Assembly: GCA_015231685.1 (NCBI GenBank)
Contig: JADGBA010000040.1
Span: 1-9,675, forward strand
Source: Candidatus Omnitrophota bacterium
GTDB lineage: Bacteria > Omnitrophota > Gorgyraeia > 2-02-FULL-51-18 > JAGOUK01
Direction: 5' to 3'
DNA length: 9,675 nucleotides
A program made the position numbers and the translations under genes. The notes under the pieces were generated by a model. The model ran no database searches and was not told the DNA's origin. It saw nothing but the letters and a program-made list of their open reading frames with translations. This document shows, piece after piece, positions 1-6,032 of the stretch (positions are counted from its first letter, which is position 1; each line of letters begins with the position of its first letter).

Positions 1-58
1 AATATTATTTTGTTGATATTGTAGATGTTCTGGGAAAAGCGTAGAAAGTAGGGAAGTT

Positions 59-148
59 GGGACAGTCCCAAAAAGTGCCCTTAGCCTGTCCCCGCAGGTA
101 AATACCCAGCTTCGGGGACAGGCTAAGGGCACTTTTTGGGACTGTCCC
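59..148. repeat. Long perfect inverted repeat (36-bp arms, 18-bp spacer) behind apbE
   Basis: The arms at 59-94 and 113-148 are exact reverse complements, separated by 18 bases. Each arm is itself structured: it opens with the near-palindrome GGGACAGTCCC and ends in CTGTCCCCG. The right arm ends 4 bases after the apbE stop codon, so the minus-strand transcript would fold into a very stable hairpin at its 3' end. No T-run follows the stem on the minus strand, so it is not a textbook intrinsic terminator. GGGAC/GTCCC-rich palindromes of this kind are, as far as I recall, typical of REP-like repeats mobilised by REP-associated tyrosine transposases (RAYT), but no transposase gene is present here. 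The palindrome is seen directly; its mobile origin is inference. Confidence 0.93.
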
Positions 149-152
149 CCTT

Positions 153-1220
153 CTATTCGGGAAAGCCGGTGGAGCGGTAGGTCTTGAGGGTTCCTTCGTG
201 GTTTTCGACGATCAGGGCTTCGGCGTTGGGGATGGTTTCGATGAGGGCTATGCCTTCGGGGCCGCCCAGGACGCATAGGGCGGTGGAAAGGGCATCGGCT
301 TCTTCGGCGCTTGGGGTTATAACTGTGGCGCTCGTAGCGCGCTCTTGCGGATATCCTGTGCGGGGATCAATGATGTGGGACAATCTCTTTCCGTTAATCG
401 TATAATATCTTGAATAGTCTCCGGATGTGGTAACAGCCATATCAACCATGTCCAACACCCCTATAATACCGCCTTCGCGTGTGGGATCCTGAATACCAAT
501 CGGCCAGCCTCGCTCGCCGCCGCGACCTCCCCGGCAATACATATCCCCTCCGGCATCGATCATAAAGTCCCGTATACCACCCTTAAGGAGAATCCTGGCC
601 ACTTCATCCACAGCATAACCTTTGGCCACTCCCCCCAAATCCACCTTCATCCCGGCCTGGGTCAAAAGAATTTCGTCCGGCTTAATGAAGCCAAGGTTCG
701 TGTAATTTACCTTAATTTTCTGGTTATTAACCTCGGCAACTTTGGGGTACGTCCCCTGCTTCTCGGCATCCTTCCAGAACTCAACCAACGGATAAATCGT
801 TACATCAAACGCACCCCCGGTCATCTGGGAATAAACCGCTGAGCGCTTGATAAGCTCATATGTGGAAGACTTCACCTGAACCGGTTCGGTGCCGGCGCGG
901 TTTAAGGCCACGAGATCTCCGTTCTCGGCATGGACGCTCATTGTATTCTGAATGTCGTCCAGGCGCAGCCAGCAGCTCTCGACAATCTCTCCGGCGGGAA
1001 TTTGGGGACTAAAGAAGCAGTGCAGGGTGACCGTAGCGCCGAAGTAGGGACGTTCTTCCTTATACTCCAGAAGGTCTGACGTGGCGGCACACGCGGTGAC
1101 GCTCAGGAAAAGAATGCAGGCACAAACTGCCAAAATTCGTTTCAAAAAATCGCGCGAATCAGACGGCGGAACTCTCACGGCGGGAATGCCGGTCGGACGC
1201 TTCCGAGCCTTCGGACTCAT
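153..1220 (-). CDS. apbE: FAD:protein FMN transferase (ApbE family), probable lipoprotein
   Basis: ApbE enzymes covalently attach FMN from FAD to Ser/Thr of exported or membrane flavoproteins such as RnfG/NqrC subunits; they act outside the cytoplasmic membrane and need Mg. Numbering from the ATG at 1220, the family motifs are GGAFDVT (135-141), DLGGVAKGYAVD (194-205), AGGD (223-226), TSGDYSRYY (265-273), HIIDPRTGYP (282-291) and ADALSTA (308-314), whose Asp309 and Thr313 match the metal ligands of the family. A hydrophobic segment ends in the lipobox VTAC with Cys44, so a lipoprotein is likely. The start is uncertain: the ATG at 1220 overlaps the end of the upstream gene by 62 bases and leaves a long n-region; a GTG at 1178 or a TTG at 1145 would give a more usual signal peptide, but none has a good ribosome binding site. 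The reading frame stays open up to 1322. Last gene of the AmaP operon. The flavoprotein substrate is not in the window. Confidence 0.93.
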   Translation of the reverse strand: MSPKARKRPTGIPAVRVPPSDSRDFLKRILAVCACILFLSVTACAATSDLLEYKEERPYFGATVTLHCFFSPQIPAGEIVESCWLRLDDIQNTMSVHAENGDLVALNRAGTEPVQVKSSTYELIKRSAVYSQMTGGAFDVTIYPLVEFWKDAEKQGTYPKVAEVNNQKIKVNYTNLGFIKPDEILLTQAGMKVDLGGVAKGYAVDEVARILLKGGIRDFMIDAGGDMYCRGGRGGERGWPIGIQDPTREGGIIGVLDMVDMAVTTSGDYSRYYTINGKRLSHIIDPRTGYPQERATSATVITPSAEEADALSTALCVLGGPEGIALIETIPNAEALIVENHEGTLKTYRSTGFPE

Positions 1221-1815
1221 CAAATACGGATCCGGATTCGGATGCCGGCTTCGCAGCCTCGGCTTCCTTGATGGACTTCTCAATGGCTCTGACCGCTTCG
1301 ATGCCCCGGACCTCAAAATCAATCTTGAGCTGAGTCAGACTGAAAACCTTTTCGAGCTCCACTTTGAGCTCCTGCCGGATGGTCTGGGACTCTTCGATCA
1401 CGGAAACGGGCATTTTGAATACCGGCTCCACACGGATCAAGAGCCACGGCCCCTTGAGGCCGAGACGGGTCTTGCAGTCATCGATCGAGCTTCTCTGATC
1501 GAGAATCTTGTCGACAAATTCCTTGATGCTCGTCAGGGGGACCCGGACCTCTTCCCCTTTGTCCCTGACCACCACCGATTTGACACGCCTCTCAGACGAT
1601 AGAATACGCGACCAGATGAAGATTCCGGCTCCCCACAGAACAAGAAGAACCATTCCCGCCACATCCAACCGCCCCGTCGCGATCGTCTGTTCATAGAGCG
1701 CTGTCATATCCTGCCAGGGAACAAACCCGAGCCGCACCCCGACCAGAATCGCCGCCACCACCAGAAACGAAAGCGCGAACACGTACAAAAAGAGTTTTCC
1801 GACAAATTGTTTCAT
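1159..1815 (-). CDS. amaP: Alkaline shock response membrane anchor protein AmaP-like
   Basis: A 218-aa protein with two predicted membrane helices (about residues 8-28 and 52-70), followed by a conserved soluble domain (about 78-172) resembling the Asp23/Gls24 fold seen in AmaP, and a polar, Ser/Glu-rich tail from about 185. In Firmicutes AmaP anchors the abundant protein Asp23 to the cytoplasmic membrane and is linked to cell-envelope stress; outside Firmicutes its role is poorly known. The architecture, length and patterns such as VRVPLTSIKEFVDKIL and ELEKVFSLTQLKIDFEVRGI fit the family. The start is supported by AAGGGG about 8 bases upstream. Its tail overlaps the beginning of the apbE reading frame, and it follows an unrecognised 114-aa gene after a 51-base gap. 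No asp23 gene is present in the window, so the usual partner must lie elsewhere or be absent. The family call is from pattern recognition, not a search. Confidence 0.8.
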   Translation of the reverse strand: MKQFVGKLFLYVFALSFLVVAAILVGVRLGFVPWQDMTALYEQTIATGRLDVAGMVLLVLWGAGIFIWSRILSSERRVKSVVVRDKGEEVRVPLTSIKEFVDKILDQRSSIDDCKTRLGLKGPWLLIRVEPVFKMPVSVIEESQTIRQELKVELEKVFSLTQLKIDFEVRGIEAVRAIEKSIKEAEAAKPASESGSVFDESEGSEASDRHSRRESSAV

Positions 1816-1866
1816 ATGCTTTCCCCTTTAAGATGAGGGGCCTATGATAGCTCGGGCGGGAGGCTT

Positions 1867-2211
1867 TTACAAATTTAAAACAAAATGGCGGCAGGGATCG
1901 GGAATTTTGAGCTTACCGGTCTTCTTCTCCACCCGGTCGACCACCCTCTCTGCGGTCTGGCGAAGCTCCTTCTTGATCACCTTCTGCTTGTCGCCGGAAG
2001 CCATCTTGAACTGTGCCACGAGCGATATAAACCGCATGGTTTCTCCCATAGAGAGTTCATCACAAATACGTGAAACATCATCTTCGAGGATCGCATCGAT
2101 ATCCAGGCCTTTAAGCGCCTTGGCACAAGCGCTGCCGGGTTCGAGATACACCATCCCTTTCTTGGCTTCTTCCTTTATAATTGCGGCTGCCTTTTTCTTG
2201 ATGGGATTCAT
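1867..2211 (-). CDS. Hypothetical helical protein, 114 aa
   Basis: I do not recognise this protein. It is a small, cytoplasmic-looking, mostly helical protein with no signal peptide or membrane helix. It has a Lys-rich N-terminus (MNPIKKKAAAIIKEEAKKG), an acidic centre (LKGLDIDAILEDDVSRICDEL), and a charged amphipathic C-terminal helix around residues 74-100 that could form a coiled coil. Three cysteines (28, 49 and 107 approximately) are too scattered to form an obvious metal site. Its ATG overlaps the TGA of the upstream small gene by ATGA, and it has no convincing ribosome binding site of its own, so it is probably translated by coupling. It sits in the AmaP-ApbE operon, which hints at an envelope-related job, but that is only context. 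Confidence 0.75.
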   Translation of the reverse strand: MNPIKKKAAAIIKEEAKKGMVYLEPGSACAKALKGLDIDAILEDDVSRICDELSMGETMRFISLVAQFKMASGDKQKVIKKELRQTAERVVDRVEKKTGKLKIPDPCRHFVLNL

Positions 2212-2462
2212 AAGCTGCCGCTGGAGGCTCCGCCAAAGGATGGGCCGAAGCCCGGCCTTGGCAATTTATTGGGCATCGAGTTGAACTGTCTTTTCAGCCG
2301 TTCCATGATCTCGCAAGGGGTAGAAAGACGAATCTCCCGGGCCGGAGGATCATCCTGCGAAAGTCGCGAAGTCCTGGAGCGCCGGGGCTTTCTTTTTTTG
2401 GCCGGACCCTTTTTGGGAGAAACTAAAAACCTCTTCTCCAACGGATTATCTAAAATCGACAT
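2208..2462 (-). CDS. Hypothetical small basic protein, 84 aa
   Basis: I do not recognise this protein. Residues 17-33 are strongly basic (KKGPAKKRKPRRSRTSR), a middle segment (about 42-63) could form a helix, and the last 15 residues are rich in Gly, Ser and Phe and look disordered. The basic stretch could bind nucleic acid or acidic membrane surfaces; this is a guess from composition. It is the first gene of the four-gene operon. AGGGAG lies directly upstream of the ATG (2465-2470), a promoter candidate lies about 110 bases upstream, and its stop overlaps the next start by ATGA. The tight coupling to a second small gene and then to amaP is the main argument that it is real. Confidence 0.65.
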   Translation of the reverse strand: MSILDNPLEKRFLVSPKKGPAKKRKPRRSRTSRLSQDDPPAREIRLSTPCEIMERLKRQFNSMPNKLPRPGFGPSFGGASSGSL

Positions 2463-2469
2463 GGCTCCC

Positions 2470-2488
2470 TGTGAGACACCCCCTCACA
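2470..2488 (-). promoter_or_regulatory. Small leader hairpin next to the ribosome binding site
   Basis: TGTGAG (2470-2475) and CTCACA (2483-2488) are exact inverted repeats with a 7-base loop. On the minus-strand transcript the hairpin ends at the first base of the AGGGAG ribosome binding site of the 84-aa gene, so it could influence initiation. A 6-bp stem can occur by chance, so a regulatory role is speculative. Confidence 0.3.
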
Positions 2489-2524
2489 CGATTTGTGGAA
2501 AAATCGCAGGGTGGAATTTCGTGT

Positions 2525-2552
2525 ATTAGTACTTGTTATTACAGATTAGTAC
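2525..2552. promoter_or_regulatory. 8-bp direct repeat, possible operator
   Basis: ATTAGTAC occurs at 2525-2532 and again at 2545-2552, spaced 20 bases start to start, about two helical turns. On the minus strand the copies read GTACTAAT and lie just downstream of the TATAAT box, within the early transcribed region, where a bound repressor would block the start of the four-gene operon. The repeat is seen directly; its role as an operator is inference. Confidence 0.35.
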
Positions 2553-2574
2553 GCGCAGTTACTTTAACAAGAAT

Positions 2575-2603
2575 ATTATATAAAACTTAAAGAATATACG
2601 CAA
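2575..2603 (-). promoter_or_regulatory. Sigma-70-type promoter candidate for the four-gene operon
   Basis: On the minus strand a perfect TATAAT (complement of 2575-2580) is preceded, 17 bases upstream, by TTGCGT (complement of 2598-2603), which matches three of six positions of the -35 consensus including the leading TTG. Transcription would start near 2568, giving a leader of about 105 bases to the ATG at 2462. The surrounding 2463-2640 region is much richer in A and T than the genes. The -35 box is weak, so this is a candidate only. Confidence 0.5.
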
Positions 2604-2639
2604 CGTTATTCTAACTTTTTTCAGATTTTTAGTAGCCTT

Positions 2640-2727
2640 AGGTGTCAGTCCTTGAATATTGCATGGGAAAATCATTCAACCGGCGGAAACGCTTCTTGCT
2701 GCGTGCAATATTCAAGGACTGACACCT
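2640..2727. repeat. Long perfect inverted repeat (24-bp arms, 40-bp spacer) behind the REC gene
   Basis: The arms at 2640-2663 and 2704-2727 are exact reverse complements beginning AGGTGTCAGTCCTTGAATAT and ending TTGCA; a G-U pair and a G-C pair could extend the stem inward on one strand. The element ends 4 bases after the stop codon of the REC coiled-coil gene, where a transcript-end hairpin would be expected, but no T-run follows on the minus strand. The arm sequence is unlike that of the repeat at 59-148. I recall similar TGTCAGTCCTTGAATATT palindromes recurring in environmental genomes near REP-associated transposases, but cannot verify this here. The repeat is certain; its origin and function are inference. 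Confidence 0.92.
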
Positions 2728-2731
2728 CCGC

Positions 2732-3265
2732 TTACTTCCACTTGTCGAGGATGCTGGAGATGCGGGCTTGGACTTTGTCTTTGAGTTCGCGGTCTTCGAG
2801 CAGGCTGTCGAGGATCTTTTCGTGTTCTTCGGCGAGTTTGATGATGTCTTCCTGGAGTTCGCGGTTTTCCTTCTCCAGACGGTACTTTTCAACGGCGTGG
2901 CCGAGGGGAAGGAGGACTTTGTCCTTGGAATCGATGGGCTTGAGGATATAGTCGAAGGCACCTTCGCGAACGGCCTCCTGGCAGCTTTCCAACGTCCCGT
3001 ATCCGGTCAGAAAGATGAAGGGAATCTTGATTTCCTGACCCGAAACGTGCCTGAGAACGTCCAGGCCGGACTTGCCGGGCATCTTGAGATCGCAGATGAC
3101 GGCCTCGATTTCCTGGGAGCCTTTCATGTACGCGACGGCCTCGTCGTAGCCGTCGGCGGAGAGCACCCGATACCCGCAATTCTCCAGAAGCTCCGACATC
3201 GCCTCACGGATCGCCTCTTCGTCATCCACACAAAGCACTGTCGCCATCTGAGCGTTCTTTTTCAT
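2732..3265 (-). CDS. Single-domain response regulator with C-terminal coiled coil
   Basis: A 177-aa protein. Residues 7-125 form a receiver domain with the acidic pair Asp14/Asp15, phosphoacceptor Asp59 (ICDLKMPG), Thr87 (FLTGYG) and Lys109 (LKPID), so it should accept phosphate from a histidine kinase or Hpt. Residues 125-177 are a charged heptad-like helix (for example YRLEKENRELQEDIIKLAEE), not a DNA-binding or enzymatic domain, so the output is probably protein-protein contact or dimerisation. The start overlaps the kinase stop by ATGA; TGGAGA 8 bases upstream supports this ATG rather than Met7. As the last gene of the eight-gene run, it is the natural end point of a relay from the kinase through the Hpt protein. 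Its partner could be one of the helical cytoskeletal adaptors upstream, but this is inference. Confidence 0.92.
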   Translation of the reverse strand: MKKNAQMATVLCVDDEEAIREAMSELLENCGYRVLSADGYDEAVAYMKGSQEIEAVICDLKMPGKSGLDVLRHVSGQEIKIPFIFLTGYGTLESCQEAVREGAFDYILKPIDSKDKVLLPLGHAVEKYRLEKENRELQEDIIKLAEEHEKILDSLLEDRELKDKVQARISSILDKWK

Positions 3266-5280
3266 GACTGGATCTCCAGAGGTTTGGTTTTGAGTTCCAT
3301 GATTTCATAAATACTGTTTTCAACGCGCCTGAGCAGGTCGTCTCCGGCGCCGAAGGCCTGTTCCTTGCGGACCGGCAACACAAAATAAAACACCTTCCCC
3401 CGGTTCTCACGCTGGGTGAAGTGAATGATACCGTTATGAGCCAGCACAATGGTCCGGGACAGCGACAACCCCAGACCCGTTCCGCGCTCGGGGCCCTTGG
3501 TCGTATAAAAAGAGTCGAAGATCTTCTTTTCTGTGCCCGGCAGAACCGGTTTGCCGTTATCGAATACCCCCACCGCGACGGCGCCGTCCTCTTTAAGTAC
3601 GCGGGAGACAACAACAATCCGGCCGCCCGGCTCGCGCTTGTATACCTCATCGATGGCGTCGCGTGCGTTGACGAGGAAGTTCATGACCACATCCATGATC
3701 TCGTAACGGTCGACGTGCGCCCTGGCCTGTTCATCGGATTCCAGAAACAGCTCAAGATCGATATTATGATCCTTGAACTGCTGTTTGAAGATATAGAGCG
3801 AGTCCGTGATCGGAACATTGATATCCATCAATTCCAGCCGGTGGGTTCGGCCCTTGGCATAATCGCCCAGGCGGCTCACAATACTTCCCAGGCGGACAAA
3901 CTGATCTTTGATCCGCTCCACTTTGTCCTTAAGCTCGCCGTCTTCGGCCACCTTGGCGTTCATCAGAATCGATTCGATCCTGAAGGCGATGCCGTTCAGG
4001 GGCTGGTTCATCTCGTGGGCCACGCCGGCTCCGATTTCGCCCATCGTCACCATCTTGCCCGCCTGGGAGAGCTTCGTCCGGAAGTCGCGCAGGGATTCAA
4101 AAGCGGACTTCAAGGCATCATGAGCCGCCTTCTTCTCCTCGAGCTGCCGGGAGAGTTCCTCATCGTAGTGCCTCATGAGGTCGCGCATGGAAACCACGCC
4201 CACCACCCGGCCGTCTTCCACCACGGGGAGATGGCGAATATCGTGTGTGCGCATAAGATCGAGAACGAGGTAATATGGCTCACCCGGACCCACCCGTATC
4301 GGATCCGGTGTCATAAAGTCCTTGATTTGGCCGCCCGCGGCCTTTCCGGCTTCCATCGCCGGTATGGCCTTTGTAAGAACATCCCGCTCAGAAAAAATCC
4401 CGACAAGCGCATCGAGTGTGCCCACGAGAAGCATCCCGATTTTGGCTTCAGCCATGCGCTTCAGGGCGGAGGAAAGTTTTTCGTCCGGCGATGCCATTAC
4501 AAGTTCCCGGCTCATGAGCTCCGAAACCTTCTTCATACGTGTCAGATGCAGGGTTTCGGCAAAAGGCGTCTTCTCCGGCTTCGCCCTCGGCTCCTGATCA
4601 CCCCCACCCAGCTTGAGCATTCCCTCTCCGCCGACATAACCTTCCCGCTCGACCTTCTTCAGCCCCTGGATCTTCTTCAGGATGTCCTGCATCTGATTGA
4701 GGGCCCCTTTGACGCGGCTGATGGATTTCTGGTCCTTCTCCCCGGTGAGCCGCCCCTGAAGACCGTCCAAGGCCATGAAGGCCACCATGAGCGGCTGATT
4801 CATATTGTGGTTGTAGGTGGCCACCATCTCTTTGAGAATCTGAATCTCATCGCGGCCTTTGACCATTTCGAGATTAATGATCTCGGTGAGATTCTTGGAG
4901 CGCTCCATCGCCACTTCCAGATGCGCGGCCACGCGGGCCTTGAGCTCGTCCGCGCTGATGGGCTTGCGGACATAATCGACGCCGCCGGCCTGGAACCCCT
5001 TGACGAGGTCTTCGGCCCCCTCCATCGCGGTCACGAACAATATCGGAAGGAACCTGAATATCGGATTGGCCTTGAATGCCCGGCAGGCCTCAAAACCGTC
5101 CATCTCCGGCATCATGATGTCCATCAGAACAAGATCCGGCCGTGAGGTTTCCGCCAAATCAAGCGCCGCGCGTCCGGAGTCGGCCTCGACGCATTCATAA
5201 TCCTTGCCGGCCTTCTCGAGGATATTCCGGATGAGCTTCCGGTTCACCGCGTTGTCATCGACCACCAGGATTTGCGGCAT
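3262..5280 (-). CDS. Hybrid histidine kinase: REC, extra H-box-like helix, CBS pair, HisKA, HATPase
   Basis: A 672-aa soluble kinase without membrane helices. In order: a receiver domain at 1-120 (Asp8/Asp9, phosphoacceptor Asp54 in LMDIMMPEMDG, Thr84, Lys106); a helical segment at 125-210 containing YNHNMNQPL with His158, which resembles a second H-box; a CBS pair at about 252-372 with nucleotide-site motifs GIFSERD and GVVSMRD; a coiled linker at 373-405; a dimerisation/phosphoacceptor domain with AHEMNQPL and His422; and an ATPase domain with an N-box (NFLVNARDAI, Asn534/538), DNGK (574-577), F-box FDSFYTTK and G2 box RGTGLGLSLS. The G1 box lacks its usual second Gly. The ATG directly abuts the stop of the CBS gene, and GAGGAGA lies about 11 bases upstream. 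It probably phosphorylates the downstream REC protein, directly or via its own receiver and the operon's Hpt protein. CBS domains commonly bind AMP/ATP or other adenosyl ligands, suggesting an energy-status input. Confidence 0.95.
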   Translation of the reverse strand: MPQILVVDDNAVNRKLIRNILEKAGKDYECVEADSGRAALDLAETSRPDLVLMDIMMPEMDGFEACRAFKANPIFRFLPILFVTAMEGAEDLVKGFQAGGVDYVRKPISADELKARVAAHLEVAMERSKNLTEIINLEMVKGRDEIQILKEMVATYNHNMNQPLMVAFMALDGLQGRLTGEKDQKSISRVKGALNQMQDILKKIQGLKKVEREGYVGGEGMLKLGGGDQEPRAKPEKTPFAETLHLTRMKKVSELMSRELVMASPDEKLSSALKRMAEAKIGMLLVGTLDALVGIFSERDVLTKAIPAMEAGKAAGGQIKDFMTPDPIRVGPGEPYYLVLDLMRTHDIRHLPVVEDGRVVGVVSMRDLMRHYDEELSRQLEEKKAAHDALKSAFESLRDFRTKLSQAGKMVTMGEIGAGVAHEMNQPLNGIAFRIESILMNAKVAEDGELKDKVERIKDQFVRLGSIVSRLGDYAKGRTHRLELMDINVPITDSLYIFKQQFKDHNIDLELFLESDEQARAHVDRYEIMDVVMNFLVNARDAIDEVYKREPGGRIVVVSRVLKEDGAVAVGVFDNGKPVLPGTEKKIFDSFYTTKGPERGTGLGLSLSRTIVLAHNGIIHFTQRENRGKVFYFVLPVRKEQAFGAGDDLLRRVENSIYEIMELKTKPLEIQS

Positions 5281-5700
5281 TTAGAAGAGAATCTCCTCGA
5301 GGGTCTTCAAGATCGCCTCGTCCACGTCCTTGATCGAAACCATGCCCACGAGCTTACCCGCGTCCACGACCGGCGCGTGCCGGAAGTTGCCGTCATGCAT
5401 CCGGCGGAATACCTTGGGAACCGCCGTGGAAGGTTTGAAGATCTTCGGATTTGGGGTCATCACCTCACCCACCGTCACCTTCGAGCTGTCGATATCTTTG
5501 GCGAGAATCTCCGTCATCATGTCGCGTTCCGTGAGTATTCCGGTGAGACCTCCCTCACTGTTCACGACCGCGACGGCGCCCACATTAAGTTCGGCCATTT
5601 TTTTGGCTATTTCAGTGACACGAACCTCCTCGGTTGTCGTCAACGTGTCTTTGGACATGATGTCCCCGATCGTCAAATCAAAAAAATTTCCTATCGTCAT
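5281..5700 (-). CDS. Stand-alone CBS-domain-pair protein
   Basis: A 139-aa protein made almost entirely of two CBS motifs (a Bateman module): about residues 8-65 (GDIMSKDTLT to GILTERD) and 75-132 (GEVMTPNPKIF to GMVSIKD). The Thr/Ser-x-x-Asp signatures at 57-60 and 122-125 are the residues that usually hold the ribose of an adenine nucleotide. Proteins of this kind sense AMP, ATP, SAM or similar ligands and regulate a partner; no catalytic domain is present. It overlaps the Hpt stop by one base (TAATG), has GGAGGG 8 bases upstream, and its stop abuts the kinase start. The same module occurs inside the kinase, so it may pair with the kinase's CBS domains or act as an independent sensor. The ligand cannot be told from the sequence. 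Confidence 0.94.
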   Translation of the reverse strand: MTIGNFFDLTIGDIMSKDTLTTTEEVRVTEIAKKMAELNVGAVAVVNSEGGLTGILTERDMMTEILAKDIDSSKVTVGEVMTPNPKIFKPSTAVPKVFRRMHDGNFRHAPVVDAGKLVGMVSIKDVDEAILKTLEEILF

Positions 5701-6032
5701 TACGCCGTCCCTCCGTACCCCAATGACCGCAGGGCCTTTTCCAGTTCCGCCATGAGCGGCACGATCTCGGCCGCACTTCTCTTCTCCTTGCCGGCAAACT
5801 CCACCGCCTTGGCCGCCGTCTGAAGCTCCGTCAGGCGCAAATTGCCGGCCGAACCTTTGATGGAATGACCCAGGGCATCCAGCCGCGCATGATCCGGAAT
5901 GGCCGCGGCGGTTTTGAGCTCTTCGAATTCCCCGCCCGATTGCGCGATGCAGTCCGCGACCAGCTCATCATAAATCGCCTCATCAAGCCCGCCGAGATCT
6001 TCCAGAATCATCTTTTTGGTCGCCGCGTCCAT
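5700..6032 (-). CDS. Hpt-domain histidine phosphotransfer protein
   Basis: A small four-helix-bundle protein of about 110 residues, the normal size of a stand-alone Hpt domain. The phosphoacceptor motif HSIKGSAGNL is present with His56 (counting from the ATG), flanked by the typical helices and a Leu-rich C-terminal part (IVPLMAELEKALRSL). Hpt proteins shuttle phosphate between receiver domains in phosphorelays. Here the candidate donors and acceptors are the receiver of the hybrid kinase and the receiver of the coiled-coil regulator, both in the same operon. GAGGGA (6041-6046) lies 8 bases before the ATG at 6032, which overlaps the upstream TGA as TGATG; a GTG immediately before it (6035) is an alternative start adding one residue. 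Confidence 0.93.
   Translation of the reverse strand: MDAATKKMILEDLGGLDEAIYDELVADCIAQSGGEFEELKTAAAIPDHARLDALGHSIKGSAGNLRLTELQTAAKAVEFAGKEKRSAAEIVPLMAELEKALRSLGYGGTA

Noticed and set aside
1..58. AT-rich sequence at the left edge of the window
   Set aside because: No gene, RNA or clear promoter can be supported in 58 bases.
59..148. The palindrome as a classical rho-independent terminator
   Set aside because: The stem is much longer than usual and is not followed by a T-run on the minus strand. It may still shape the 3' end, so it is listed as a repeat.
1081..1602. A 173-codon plus-strand open frame over amaP and the start of apbE
   Set aside because: It is antisense to two genes with recognised family motifs and has no support of its own.
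2638..2961. Short open frames on both strands running through the inverted repeat at 2640-2727
   Set aside because: They overlap the REC coiled-coil gene in other frames, have low-complexity Ser/Lys/Arg translations and simply read through the palindrome; they are not plausible transposase remnants.
3421..5145. A 574-codon open frame on the plus strand antisense to the histidine kinase
   Set aside because: It lies wholly inside a gene with clear REC, CBS, HisKA and ATPase motifs. Its translation is His/Leu/Arg-rich without domain sense, and GC-rich codon use on the minus strand suppresses stops in this antisense frame.
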